DNA from: Bacteroidales bacterium
GTDB taxonomy: Bacteria > Bacteroidota > Bacteroidia > Bacteroidales > GCA-2748055
Direction: 5' to 3'
DNA: 64,000 nucleotides
Assembly (NCBI GenBank): GCA_023138875.1
Contig: JAGLOO010000011.1
Span: forward strand, 62,001-126,000
Shown one piece after another: positions 51,940-61,834 of the stretch. The notes under the pieces were generated by a model. That model worked only from the letters and a program-made list of their open reading frames with translations. It did no database searches and had not been told where the DNA came from. The position numbers were made by a program, and so were the translations under genes. Numbering within the stretch: position 1 is the stretch's first letter; every line of letters starts with the position of its first letter.

Positions 51940-53808
51940 ATGAATAAATTGATGAAGAGGATTACTAAATATTCATTCTGGTGGATTACCCTGGGTCTGT
52001 CCATCCTTTTTATGACGTCGTGCGAGAAATTCCTGAATCCGGAACAGGAACTCAGGATTGTTGAGGACAATCTTTACAAGGACTGGTATGAATACCGGTC
52101 CGTTGAGATGGGGATGTATGCGTTACAGCAGAAGCTGGTGGAACAGCTGTTGGTCCTTGGCGAATTGCGTGGAGATCTCCTGGAAATAACACCCAATGCT
52201 TCGGCTGATATGGTGGAGGTCTATAATTTCAATATTTCAAAAGCCAACGCATTTGCTTCCCCAACCGGATTCTTTAAGTTAATCGCAGCATGTAACAATT
52301 TCATACGTATCCTGGAGACAGAGAAACCCTATGTGCTGGATCCTGACAGCCCGGTCAACAATTATGACAAGTTATACGGAGAAGTGCTCTGTATGCGGGC
52401 CTGGGCCTATTTTAATGCGGTCAGGATTTATGGTAAGGTCCCCTATATTCATGAATCACTTACGACCATCGGGGAGATTGAGGCCTATCTTGAATCGCCC
52501 GGGACCTATATTGACAGTGTTCATGTCAACTTCGCCCGGGATGGGTATTATAACGATACGGTTTTCAATGAGCCCATTGAGCTGGAGAAGCAGTATTATG
52601 ATACGGACCTGGTCGTCGACACGTACACCAACCAGCTCAAAAATAGGGTAAAGGCTGTGGGAGTGAATCACTTTATTGAGAACAATGATGACACCTGGGA
52701 GGTGACCATCTGGAATGATTATGCCATGGATGCTCTGATGGGACAGATGTACCTGACACAGGGTGATCTGGTTCAGGCCTCCACACATTTCCTCAGGATC
52801 ATGAATAATCCTTCTGACACCTACAGATACCATATCGATAACAGTTTTAGTTATAGTGCTTGGAGGCGTATATTTGCCCTTATCGACAACAGGGAACACA
52901 TCTACACCATTTGGTTTAACAAATCCAATTTTCAGCAGAATGCCTTCCAGAGCTATTTTGAGGATTGGGGTCCCCATCAGTTCAAGCTGAGACCCACTTA
53001 CCAGGCTGTCCTGAAATGGGAATCTGTATTTAGAAACGCAGTAATCAATGAAGATCAGAATAATCCGGACAAATCGGAGGTCATATTTCCCGGGATTCCC
53101 TCCGATTTTTACCGTGGGTTCGGGTCCTCCTATCTTTACGTAAGAAATAGCGTGAGCATTTCAGGAAATGAGTACATGGATATGCTCATGCTGCGGAGGG
53201 ATGGTGATGACCGGAGCTCAAGGGCCATCATGGAAAACATGGATACGGTCGTGATAAAATACTCCGTCGGCAGGAATTCCTTCGGCCAGGATGCTAACTA
53301 CACGATCTACAGGGCTGCTGGCATTCATCTTTATATGGCCGAGATCTATACCTACTGGGTCTATATACAGAATGACCTTCCTATCACCAATACCAACGCA
53401 GCCCTGGGTATTCTGAACGACGGCAGCAATTATACCCTGGATGCCGGAAGACCAGAAATGGGTATACGCGGGCGGGTCGGATTGGGAGGTGGTAATGACG
53501 TGGTTTCCGTCAGGAACATCAACTACACCCATGATCCGTTTACCAATGAGATCACCGGTTATATCGATCTGACAGGAAATTTCCTGGGCAAACAAGAGTA
53601 CCTGGAGGAACTGGTTATGGAGGAAAAGGCAAGGGAACTGGCCTTTGAAGGAGAGCGGTTCTATGACCTGATGCGGGTGGCCAAACGCAGGAATGATCCT
53701 TCGTACCTTGCAGAAAAGGTAGCCTCAAAATTCCCGGCAGATAAGCGGGACCAGATCTATAACCACCTTCTGGACGAGAACAACTGGTATATTAATTATT
53801 TTGAATAG
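51940..53808 (+). CDS. SusD/RagB-type lipoprotein (SusD4)
   Basis: 622 aa, longer than the typical 500-580. Signal peptide with lipobox MTSC (Cys28), followed by EKFLNPEQEL. Family motifs: CMRAWAYFNAVRIYGKVPYI, DALMGQMYLTQGD, IYRAAGIHLYMAEIYTY and EKARELAFEGERFYDLMRVAKR, with a C-terminus YNHLLDENNWYINYFE instead of the common NPNLxQNPGY. The extra length comes mainly from an insertion around 170-230 (IGEIEAYLESPGTYIDSVHV...) and a Gly-rich stretch near 490. Last gene of the operon; it converges on the GH5 gene with an 81-bp gap in which I see no strong terminator. Confidence 0.93.
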   Translation: MNKLMKRITKYSFWWITLGLSILFMTSCEKFLNPEQELRIVEDNLYKDWYEYRSVEMGMYALQQKLVEQLLVLGELRGDLLEITPNASADMVEVYNFNISKANAFASPTGFFKLIAACNNFIRILETEKPYVLDPDSPVNNYDKLYGEVLCMRAWAYFNAVRIYGKVPYIHESLTTIGEIEAYLESPGTYIDSVHVNFARDGYYNDTVFNEPIELEKQYYDTDLVVDTYTNQLKNRVKAVGVNHFIENNDDTWEVTIWNDYAMDALMGQMYLTQGDLVQASTHFLRIMNNPSDTYRYHIDNSFSYSAWRRIFALIDNREHIYTIWFNKSNFQQNAFQSYFEDWGPHQFKLRPTYQAVLKWESVFRNAVINEDQNNPDKSEVIFPGIPSDFYRGFGSSYLYVRNSVSISGNEYMDMLMLRRDGDDRSSRAIMENMDTVVIKYSVGRNSFGQDANYTIYRAAGIHLYMAEIYTYWVYIQNDLPITNTNAALGILNDGSNYTLDAGRPEMGIRGRVGLGGGNDVVSVRNINYTHDPFTNEITGYIDLTGNFLGKQEYLEELVMEEKARELAFEGERFYDLMRVAKRRNDPSYLAEKVASKFPADKRDQIYNHLLDENNWYINYFE

Positions 53809-53889
53809 CACTCCCGGCTGATCAATCATGCAAGTGCCTTTAACGACAGGGTTTTCGTGTTTGATGACTGGCTGTGAAATATTGTTTAC

Positions 53890-55893
53890 TCATGATCCAA
53901 TGTAGGTTTTAATGTTTTTGAGATGGTCCTGTGTATGAACCTGAATGATATAGAGACCAGTACTTATCCCGCAGGTGGAAATCCGGGCCGGGTGACCGGG
54001 ATGATCGATGATCTGAATGAGTGTTCCGCTCATGCTATAAATCCTGATCATCCGGATCTCTGCCGTGTCATCCTGTGTGATGATCAATTGTCCACCCGGA
54101 TCCTTTGAGATCCTCAGTCCATCTACCATCCCCGGGTTACGCATTCCTGTGGTATTGAGGGTGAATTCAATTTTATCGAAATTAAACAGGGGTTCATCGA
54201 TGACACTGAACCGCATAACCTGTGTGCCTTTGCTGAGGTAAATGGGGACGGAGACCTGGTTGGTCTGGAGCCAGCTTCCGGAAGATAGGGTGAACAGGGT
54301 GTCAGAGGAAGATTCTCCAATAGTAACCAGGAACTGCCCACCGCTTTTCATGGCAGCCAGGTGAACATCCATCAGGTACTCTCCCTCCTGTTCAACAGCC
54401 ACAGTATATTCATACCATTCACCGGGCATTGCGTCACCAATATGGAAGCCTTCTCCCAGGCGGTTATAAATATCCACCCCCTCATCCGGCCGGTATTCAC
54501 CGGCCCGGTTAATGTCGTCTGTATCATGGTATGCCAATCCTTCCCCGCCAGTATCAAAATGCTCTGCTTCTACGATCCCCGGGATGGGCAGCGGTTCACC
54601 CAGGAACAATCCCCTTACCTGGGGAATATATTTGGTCATTAAGATCCTCACCGGTTGAGAATAGAGACCTGTTCCGTTATTGTGAAAGGCAATGATCCTG
54701 TAGTAGTAATAGATATTGGGAAAGACATTCGTATCCATGAGATCGCCGGCATCAGGAGGAAAGGTGGCATACATCGAAAAACTACCAATGTGAGTCTTCC
54801 TTTCAATCACAATACTATCGCAGTCATCTAACCTGTTGCTCCATTCCAGCCGGATGAGGGTATCCTGGTAATTGGAGAGCTTTGGATTTCCAGGAGCATC
54901 AGCTGTAGTATGGATCAGGATATCTTTGATCTCATTCCATCCGCTGGTTGCTCTTTCCATCACACGGAAAGTTCCCCCATCATCCCATACACACGGTGTA
55001 AATCCATATTGCTGGATCAGTTCCACGTAAGTTCGGTAATGCAACATCCGAAGGTTATACTCGGCATCTTTATGGCAACCAAATTCACCCAGGAAGACTG
55101 GTATGTTATTTGATTCCGCCCAGGTTTTTACTGCGCTGAACTTATTCTTCAAAGCATTAATTTCAATGGGTCCAAATGGCCCGTGCCCTTCCAGACCGAA
55201 AGGCCAGGGATCATAGGAATGAAAAGAACCAATTAAATAATCGTCTTCGGGAATAACCATGGTCATCAGCTCTTCGGCACCACCCCAGTTATTCCCCTGG
55301 ATGATGACATTCCTGGTTGGATTGGTTTTGCGGATGATGGATAGGATTCGCTGATGAAGTTCATCATTCTGTTCTTTGGTAAGGCCTTTGGGTTCATTGA
55401 TAATCTCGAAGATAAGTTTCTCGGATTTATCCTGGAACCTTACTGCAATCTGTGACCAGATGCTGTCGAAACGGGCCCGTTTACCTGCATTGGAGTAATC
55501 CTCTTTGATCCATTCCTCGTGATGTGCGTTGACCACGATGAACAGGTCTCTTTCCAGTCCCCATTCCAGAATCTCTTCAATACGATCCATCCAGCTCTTG
55601 TCAACCATATAGGGCGAACTGTTACCAGTGTGTTCATCCCACCGGACCGGCACCCTTACCACATCAAAACCTGCCTCCTTGTAGAGATCGAAATAACGTT
55701 CACGGGCAGGGCCATTATTCCATCCTCCCTCATCGGGTGGTTCCAGGGTATTCCCCAGGTTGATCCCTTTCTTCATCCGGGACACAGCTTCGTGAGGGGT
55801 GATCTGGGCTGCTGTATTCCCGGCCAGAATTGTTAATACACAAAAAAGTAACATCCTTAACCTGCTGTTCAATTCCATACGATATGTATTCAT
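53890..55893 (-). CDS. secreted GH5 endo-glycanase with Fn3, CBM6 and T9SS sorting domain
   Basis: 667 aa; signal peptide ends near NTAAQ (Met at residue 6 is an alternative start). GH5 catalytic domain, about 35-328: KKGINLGNTLE, VRVPVRWDEH, VNAHHEEW, general acid Glu167 in INEP, FHSYDP, nucleophile Glu270 in FLGEFG, and CVWDDGG. A fibronectin type III-like domain lies at about 333-425. A CBM6-like module follows (about 440-585: IVEAEHFDTGGEGLAYHDTD, GEWYEYTVAV, NFDKIEF). The C-terminal 65 residues resemble a type IX secretion sorting domain (IRIYSMSGTLIQII, ISTGLYIIQV), though without the YPNP motif. The GH5 family includes endo-beta-1,4-glucanases, mannanases and xyloglucanases; the NLGNTLE start favours a glucanase. 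It probably releases the oligosaccharides taken up by the neighbouring SusCD systems. Confidence 0.93.
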   Translation of the reverse strand: MNTYRMELNSRLRMLLFCVLTILAGNTAAQITPHEAVSRMKKGINLGNTLEPPDEGGWNNGPARERYFDLYKEAGFDVVRVPVRWDEHTGNSSPYMVDKSWMDRIEEILEWGLERDLFIVVNAHHEEWIKEDYSNAGKRARFDSIWSQIAVRFQDKSEKLIFEIINEPKGLTKEQNDELHQRILSIIRKTNPTRNVIIQGNNWGGAEELMTMVIPEDDYLIGSFHSYDPWPFGLEGHGPFGPIEINALKNKFSAVKTWAESNNIPVFLGEFGCHKDAEYNLRMLHYRTYVELIQQYGFTPCVWDDGGTFRVMERATSGWNEIKDILIHTTADAPGNPKLSNYQDTLIRLEWSNRLDDCDSIVIERKTHIGSFSMYATFPPDAGDLMDTNVFPNIYYYYRIIAFHNNGTGLYSQPVRILMTKYIPQVRGLFLGEPLPIPGIVEAEHFDTGGEGLAYHDTDDINRAGEYRPDEGVDIYNRLGEGFHIGDAMPGEWYEYTVAVEQEGEYLMDVHLAAMKSGGQFLVTIGESSSDTLFTLSSGSWLQTNQVSVPIYLSKGTQVMRFSVIDEPLFNFDKIEFTLNTTGMRNPGMVDGLRISKDPGGQLIITQDDTAEIRMIRIYSMSGTLIQIIDHPGHPARISTCGISTGLYIIQVHTQDHLKNIKTYIGS

Positions 55894-56050
55894 ATTAATG
55901 CTCCACTAGTGTTTATGCTTGAAAAAATAGCCCCTCGCTGTTTCCTGAGAGGTTGCATACCGGTATGAAGATCTGTTGTCCTGTCCGAGATGGTATAGGT
56001 GGGACTCAGGTGTTGAAATCCCATTGTATGCATTCTGACCGGGGAGTAAA

Positions 56051-56084
56051 AAAATAAGAGCCTGCCTGTGCAGACTCTTATTTT
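56051..56084 (-). terminator. strong rho-independent terminator after the lamin-tail protein gene
   Basis: AAAATAAGAGCCTGC (56051-56065) and GCAGACTCTTATTTT (56070-56084) form a 15-bp stem with a 4-nt loop. The only odd pair is G.U in minus-strand RNA. A T-run follows on the minus strand, 19 bp past the stop codon. Confidence 0.9.
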
Positions 56085-56102
56085 CAATTATCAAAGGTAA
56101 AG

Positions 56103-59100
56103 TTATTGCTTAATGACCTTATACCGGCCAATTACTTCATCCCCATTGCTGATGGTGATGAAGAACATGCCACCGGGCTGGTCATCCAGTGAGAGTGTCT
56201 CAATTCCGCTGAATACAACGACCTCACGAACTGCAACACCAATGCTGTTGTAGACACGGATCCTGCTGCCCATTTCGGCACCGGCAATATTCAGTTGTCC
56301 GGTACTTGGATTGGGGTAGATCCTGATATCGTCATTGGTCAGATCGTTAATTCCGGTATAATCCAGTTCTACGGTATAATAAACCACATTAACTCCGTTT
56401 CCGGCAGTTACCTGAACCAGATCATCTTTTGCCATCATGTCGGTATCCGCCTTGGCTGCACCTGTGGCATCCTGTACCTCCATGGTTGCTGCCTCGGCTG
56501 GTGTAACATTGGCGCTGAAATCAGTTACAGATTCAGTACCCACTACACCTGAAATGGTGAGTGCCTCCTGGTCAATCAGGTAAACATCAGAGATTACATA
56601 GGCCAGGTAGTTGGCTATCTCTTCCAGCAACGACAGGAAGTAGGTTTTGGTGGTTTCACCATCTTCGGCAGTAACAACCAACCTGTCATCCAGTACTACA
56701 AGTCCGCCTGTACGTTCGTAACCAAGTTTATCAAGGAGAACCCAGGTAGCGCCGGTGGCGGGGACCAGATTGTCAAGCATTGCCTTAACAGTGGTTCCTT
56801 GCGGGATCAGTTTGATCAACAATGCATCCTGATCAACTTCAAATACAGAAGAAGTTACATAAGCATCAGATGGATCTGAATCAGGCATGAGCTGGTATAC
56901 AATCTTGGTTGCACCATCTTCGGCAATAACTTCGAAGTATACCTGGTCTGTAGCCAGCACATTCACATACAAGGTATCAAAGTTGATGGTTACCAGTGGT
57001 ACGGATGCATCATTTGCGTCGATCACGTTCATCATAGCGCCAGCAGGTACAGTCACACCTTCAACCACATCTTTCAGCAGGGTTTCGATCTCAAATCCGC
57101 TGACAGATGGAGGATCGGTCGCAACGGTGTATTCTGTGGAAGTAAGTACGGCGTCATCACTCAGTCCCTCATCAGTAATCTCAATGAAATACCTGGTGGT
57201 ATTGCTCACATCGGCACTTAGGACAACCAGTGAATCCCCATGGGTTAGAACAACATCTGCTGTGATCTCAGCTCCTCCGGATTTCACCGTCAGGCTCTGT
57301 CCTTCGTCAGCCTTGATCAGGTTGGCTATAAACTGGTCAACGGTGGTACCGGTGGTGGCACCCCTGATCTCCTCATCCATAGAGTATCCTCCAGATACTT
57401 TATAAACCAGTGATGCAACGGTGGACCTGTAGATGGATACATCGTTCATGAAGTGAGAACCAATTCCATCTGTGATCCTGAGGATATCCATGGGCCAGCC
57501 TACACCAATTGAATTGAACCATGGCCTGTCGACTTTGATCCAATGGCTGGTTTCAGCATCGGTTCCAAATGATTCACCAAGTGTGGGAGTACCAATGTAG
57601 TGCTCAGCCTTCCTGGTGTAACCTGTGGTTTGCTGCATCTCTTCACCACCGACTACATGTGTAAGTCCGGTACCTTCGCCTCCCCATGTGTCAAGCAACA
57701 GGAAGTCATTGGGATCATTGGCAGCCTTTTCGCCGTTCCTTACGGAATCTCCGCCTTCACCGATGATCTTAAAGAGGAAGTAGTGTGTGTTCCACTGCTG
57801 GAGCGCTGTCCAGTTGTTGGGTGGTGAATCCCACGGGCAGTTTTTGCTAAAATGAACATCACTCTGGTTCTCAGCAGGCCAGTTACCTTCACCAAATCCG
57901 CCGCCACCGTATGCCTGGCCGGTTGAGATGATATCACCCAGCACAAATACATCACCCGGGAATACGTTGGTAGCCACATTCAGGTCCTGGATACACTTGC
58001 CGGGATCGGCAGCCCAGACGCTGGTGTCAGGCCATATGCGACCCGGGATGTACTTATGATACCTGTTGTCGAAATCATCCACCCCGGAGGAACCGGTGAT
58101 GGCATCGGCCCAATTGTCAACATCTCCGAAGTAGATCATATAATTGCTCATATCGATGGCATCGGTTCCCGGGTTAACGATTTCCATAAAAGCGTTGGCC
58201 CACTGATCCTGCCATACGATCTGTGAGAAGAACGGTTCGCCATTCCAGGGTTGGACATGGGCGGGCATTTTCTCTTTTTCAAGCTGAACGGTGTATTCAG
58301 TAATGGTTGTGTCGTTTTCCGCTGTGACAGTAAAGGTCACGGTCTTATCGGCAACAGATCCGAACAGGTTCACGGCCCTTTGTACTGCAACGCTGGCGTT
58401 TGTATCATCTGCTTTTCCAACGAGCGCAGGAATCCCATCCACATCGGCAGGTACCTGTACTACATAATTCTCAACGGCACTTGCGAAACTGGGTATGGTA
58501 TCACCCAGCCATCCGTAAATACCCTTGTAAATCTCGGGAATGTCCGGCCAGGTAATCGAGCTCAGGTCAGAATTCCTGGATTTCCTGTACCTCTGAAGTT
58601 TAAGATAGTAGTCCTTCACGGAGCTTCCGTCTTCGGCAGTTACCCTGAGAATATCCCCGTTTTTCAGGTCTGTTCTTTCATTTCCATCTACCCATACAAA
58701 TTCCCAGCTTGCGTTGGGAGCTTTCTCCAGGTACTTGAAGAGTGAATCGACACGACATGCAAATGGGATCTCGCTGATGGTATCCATACCTGGCACCGCA
58801 TCAGTAACCTCGTAAGGAACACCAGCTCCGTCATAATCACCTTCTTCGGTCATTTCCCTCATAGGAATTACGATATTCGCATCGGCAGTCGCATCCATAA
58901 CCTGTATGGTGAACGCCTCTGTTTGCAGGGTATTACCACAGGCAAATATGGTAAGTATGTCACCACTCCTTACAGACACATATGCGGAGTCCTCATGGAC
59001 CGGCGCATAGTCGTAATGCCATGCAAAACCAGGAGTATAATCGAACTGGTACATGATGGAGTCGTCATTCCTGACGCCCCAGGGTACAGAAATGGTATTC

Positions 59101-59987
59101 AGATTCCAGTCGATCTCAATGGTGGATGAAGTCAGTGTAGTTTCGTCCAGGACGGCATTCACATGATTACCAATGGTCCAGAATGCTGCACGCTGGCGTT
59201 CATTATACTGATCGTCCGAAAGGAAGGGAATGGGTATCCACTCCGAATCAGCAAGGTCAATACCTGTGACAAAGGTTGTGTTTCCCTTTTTCACATCAAA
59301 CCTCCGGATGAGGTAATGGTTGCCGGTAGCACCTTCAACACCTGCAACATCTACCATCCCGCCATCGGGATTGGATCCGTTTTCATCGGTGAAAAGTCCT
59401 CCTACCTGGTCAATAATGGCTGAATCGGTGGGTGAAATGTGGTGCCTCAAATAAAAGACATCACGCCCCCCCCAGGTTGTCATCGCATTGGGATAGTTCA
59501 GACGTGGAATGTCACTGCTTGATATGCTGTCAGTCGGATCTCCCGTAGGGGATTCGGAGATATGAACAGGCAGGTCAATAAGTTCCCACATCTCGGGCTT
59601 GGTAAGAAAGCGCTGTGCCCAGTCCTGTGAATATCCGAACTTGGCTACATCCCTGGCATAGGCCTCTTCCGTATAATCACCCACTGCACCGATCAGGTAA
59701 GATTCACCTGGAGCCAGTACAATGTCCGGAAGTCTTTCAATGGACTGGTTGTCGACCTGTGGCCCTTCCGGCCAGCCTGGATCAGGGGGATTGTTCCATG
59801 GAGTGAGCATTCCAAACTCGAAGTCTGATAGGTTCAGGGCTACATCGCCCATGTTGGTAATCTCCACATAGGACTGCTCTGCACGGTCCATTTTTGCTTC
59901 TGTAATTACCAAGGTTCTGATGGTGTCCTGGGCATACATCATACCAAAAGAAACCATCATGAAAAACAGTAGTAGTTTCTGCTTCAT
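56103..59987 (-). CDS. giant T9SS-exported protein with lamin-tail domain and C-terminal repeats
   Basis: 1294 aa from the Met at 59987 (MKQKLLLFFMMVSFGMMYAQ), which starts a clean signal peptide; the longer open frame adds 30 residues without signal character. Near the N-terminus is a lamin-tail (LTD) domain (LVITEAKMDRAEQSYVEITN, LSDFEFGM). A second LTD-like unit lies around residue 600 (SQIVWQDQWANAFMEIVNPG). Between and after them are beta-rich units. The C-terminal third has at least three degenerate repeats of about 90 residues, each with a TSxxY/F-V-D start, a G-T-x-V middle and a VTAEDG...YxxxL end. The last 70 residues are a T9SS type A sorting domain (IRIYPNPSTGQLNIAG, GMFFITISNGDEVIGRYKVIKQ split at the end). 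Role unknown: no catalytic motif seen; a surface adhesin or substrate-binding scaffold is inference. It lies between GH5 and the second oxidoreductase. Confidence 0.82.
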   Translation of the reverse strand: MKQKLLLFFMMVSFGMMYAQDTIRTLVITEAKMDRAEQSYVEITNMGDVALNLSDFEFGMLTPWNNPPDPGWPEGPQVDNQSIERLPDIVLAPGESYLIGAVGDYTEEAYARDVAKFGYSQDWAQRFLTKPEMWELIDLPVHISESPTGDPTDSISSSDIPRLNYPNAMTTWGGRDVFYLRHHISPTDSAIIDQVGGLFTDENGSNPDGGMVDVAGVEGATGNHYLIRRFDVKKGNTTFVTGIDLADSEWIPIPFLSDDQYNERQRAAFWTIGNHVNAVLDETTLTSSTIEIDWNLNTISVPWGVRNDDSIMYQFDYTPGFAWHYDYAPVHEDSAYVSVRSGDILTIFACGNTLQTEAFTIQVMDATADANIVIPMREMTEEGDYDGAGVPYEVTDAVPGMDTISEIPFACRVDSLFKYLEKAPNASWEFVWVDGNERTDLKNGDILRVTAEDGSSVKDYYLKLQRYRKSRNSDLSSITWPDIPEIYKGIYGWLGDTIPSFASAVENYVVQVPADVDGIPALVGKADDTNASVAVQRAVNLFGSVADKTVTFTVTAENDTTITEYTVQLEKEKMPAHVQPWNGEPFFSQIVWQDQWANAFMEIVNPGTDAIDMSNYMIYFGDVDNWADAITGSSGVDDFDNRYHKYIPGRIWPDTSVWAADPGKCIQDLNVATNVFPGDVFVLGDIISTGQAYGGGGFGEGNWPAENQSDVHFSKNCPWDSPPNNWTALQQWNTHYFLFKIIGEGGDSVRNGEKAANDPNDFLLLDTWGGEGTGLTHVVGGEEMQQTTGYTRKAEHYIGTPTLGESFGTDAETSHWIKVDRPWFNSIGVGWPMDILRITDGIGSHFMNDVSIYRSTVASLVYKVSGGYSMDEEIRGATTGTTVDQFIANLIKADEGQSLTVKSGGAEITADVVLTHGDSLVVLSADVSNTTRYFIEITDEGLSDDAVLTSTEYTVATDPPSVSGFEIETLLKDVVEGVTVPAGAMMNVIDANDASVPLVTINFDTLYVNVLATDQVYFEVIAEDGATKIVYQLMPDSDPSDAYVTSSVFEVDQDALLIKLIPQGTTVKAMLDNLVPATGATWVLLDKLGYERTGGLVVLDDRLVVTAEDGETTKTYFLSLLEEIANYLAYVISDVYLIDQEALTISGVVGTESVTDFSANVTPAEAATMEVQDATGAAKADTDMMAKDDLVQVTAGNGVNVVYYTVELDYTGINDLTNDDIRIYPNPSTGQLNIAGAEMGSRIRVYNSIGVAVREVVVFSGIETLSLDDQPGGMFFITISNGDEVIGRYKVIKQ

Positions 59988-60112
59988 AATGAGTAAGGTT
60001 TTTGTTTGTAAATAGGTGAATTGATAAGTAATTGATTTTGATACAAAGCAATATAGTGAAAAAAAACGATAGGCCAAGACAATCAGGCACGTTTAAATAG
60101 GGTCGACGCATT

Positions 60113-60120
60113 TAAATTTG
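60113..60120 (+). promoter_or_regulatory. possible -7 box of the oxidoreductase/GH9-GH5 unit
   Basis: TAAATTTG matches TAnnTTTG, about 160 bp before the ATG at 60280, with no good -33 box. This is the best candidate in the 292-bp divergent gap 59988-60279, in which I see no other clear signal. Confidence 0.3.
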
Positions 60121-60279
60121 AAGGATTTTTAGAGGTGCCATAATTAGTTATTAATCTTTATGCTAGAGGATTGTAATCACATTTCGTGTGGTTTTTCAGG
60201 GAAAGGCCGGAGAAATGATTAAATTTATGGATCGCAATACAGGTAAGTACAATTTTTACCATATCTGAAATAAATATCT

Positions 60280-61791
60280 ATGACACTCAAACCAAAACTG
60301 ACACGCAGGGAATTTGTCGGAAACACGGCTGCTGCCACTGCATTTGCCATTGTGCCCAGTCGTGTTCTGGGTGGCCTGAACCATGTTGCTCCCAGTGATA
60401 AACTGAACATTGCCTATATTGGATGCGGAACCCAGGGGATCAGGGAGATGGCCAGTCTGATCACAAATCCTGATGTTCAGATCACCTCGGTCTGTGATCC
60501 CAATAAATTCAGCACGAATTATGTTGACTGGTCGCTGCACGGGATCCGGAATATAGTCCGCAAGGTCCTGGATGAACCTTCGTGGGGATCGGGTTTGAAC
60601 GGGATCCCCGGCGGCCGGGATCTGGGGCAGGAGTTGGTGGAAAAGTTTTACGCCAAACAATACGGGTCGGGCAGGTTCAAAGGATGTGCTTCCTACAACG
60701 ATTTCAGGGAATTGCTGGAGAAAGAGAAGGAGATTGATGCCGTGAAGATAATGACCCCCGATCACCTTCATGCGGCAGTTTCCATCGCATCTATGAAGAA
60801 GGGAAAACATGTGGTCATCCATAAACCCATCGCTAACAGGATGCATGAGGCCAGGCTGACCATCGACACAGCCCGCAAAACCGGTGTGAGCACCCACCTG
60901 CTGGCCTGGAGTGAAAGAAGCGGGCTCGGAGCAGCACTGGACTGGATTACAAAGGGAGCCATCGGTGAGCTCAGGGAGATCCACAACTGGTCCAACCGTC
61001 CTGTATGGCCGCAGTGGACTGCAAATCCCCTGGAGAAACCACCCGTCCCGGATGGATTTGACTGGCCACTGTGGCTTGGACCGGTGCCCGACCGTGCGTA
61101 CCATCCTGACTATACTCATGCTGTATTTCGTGGCTGGTACGATTTTGGCGGTGGGAGCATCGCCGACATGGGACATTACAGCCTCTGGCCCCTGTTCCTT
61201 AAGTTCGGGATCAATACGGCCCCGGTTAGTGCCAGGGCCTATGGTACCACAACGTGCATCGTTGAAGACCATGTGAGTAAAGGAGTGAGAAACAATGTGG
61301 CTTTCCCCTACTCCAGTATCGTGGAATTTGATTTTCCAAAACAGGAAACCCTGCCTCCATTCAAGCTGTACTGGTATGACGGTGGAATGAAACCTGTAAC
61401 CCCGGATGAACTGGATGCTGATGATAAGGAACTCCCCAGGGAAGGAATGATGTTCACAGGCGATAAAGGCAAGATCCTGGCCAGCTTCCATGGCAGCAGT
61501 CCCAGGCTCCTCCCTGAGAAGAAAATGGTTGAATGGACCGGGTCTGCTGAACCGTCCGAGGAGAAGATCAACCGGGATGAACGCACCTGGATTGAAGCGT
61601 TTAAAAGTGGAGACCAGTCGCCCGGAAGTTTCCTGAAGGCCACACCTGTGACGGAAACCATCCTGCTGGGGGCTGTGGCTCTGAGGGTTCGAAAAAAGGT
61701 GGTGTATGACCAGGAGTTGATGAAGATCACCAATATGCCCGAAGCCAATCAGTACATGGTCCGGGAGTACCGGAAGGGATGGGAAATGTAA
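60280..61791 (+). CDS. Tat-exported Gfo/Idh/MocA family oxidoreductase (second copy)
   Basis: 503 aa. Twin-arginine signal (TRREFVGNTAAATAF). Rossmann start KLNIAYIGCGTQG; SVCDPNKF; IMTPDHLHAAVSIAS; IHKPIANRMHEA (the usual EKP is HKP). Second domain: WLGPVPDRAYHPDY, RGWYDFGGGSIADMGHYSLWPLF with the likely catalytic Asp and His, FTGDKGKILASFHG. It is a paralogue of the gene at 36782, but its neighbour is a cellulase rather than a DUF1080 gene. The GH9-GH5 gene begins 43 bp after its stop, so they are probably co-transcribed. An exported sugar-oxidising role on released oligosaccharides is the best inference; NAD(P) as cofactor follows from the family. Confidence 0.9.
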   Translation: MTLKPKLTRREFVGNTAAATAFAIVPSRVLGGLNHVAPSDKLNIAYIGCGTQGIREMASLITNPDVQITSVCDPNKFSTNYVDWSLHGIRNIVRKVLDEPSWGSGLNGIPGGRDLGQELVEKFYAKQYGSGRFKGCASYNDFRELLEKEKEIDAVKIMTPDHLHAAVSIASMKKGKHVVIHKPIANRMHEARLTIDTARKTGVSTHLLAWSERSGLGAALDWITKGAIGELREIHNWSNRPVWPQWTANPLEKPPVPDGFDWPLWLGPVPDRAYHPDYTHAVFRGWYDFGGGSIADMGHYSLWPLFLKFGINTAPVSARAYGTTTCIVEDHVSKGVRNNVAFPYSSIVEFDFPKQETLPPFKLYWYDGGMKPVTPDELDADDKELPREGMMFTGDKGKILASFHGSSPRLLPEKKMVEWTGSAEPSEEKINRDERTWIEAFKSGDQSPGSFLKATPVTETILLGAVALRVRKKVVYDQELMKITNMPEANQYMVREYRKGWEM

Positions 61792-61834
61792 TGGGGAAAG
61801 AAGTTAGGAAGTTAGGAAATAATAAGAGTAAAGT

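Noticed and set aside
59988..60077. Thirty-residue N-terminal extension of the lamin-tail protein.
   Set aside because: The clean signal peptide starts at the Met at 59987; the extension has no signal features.
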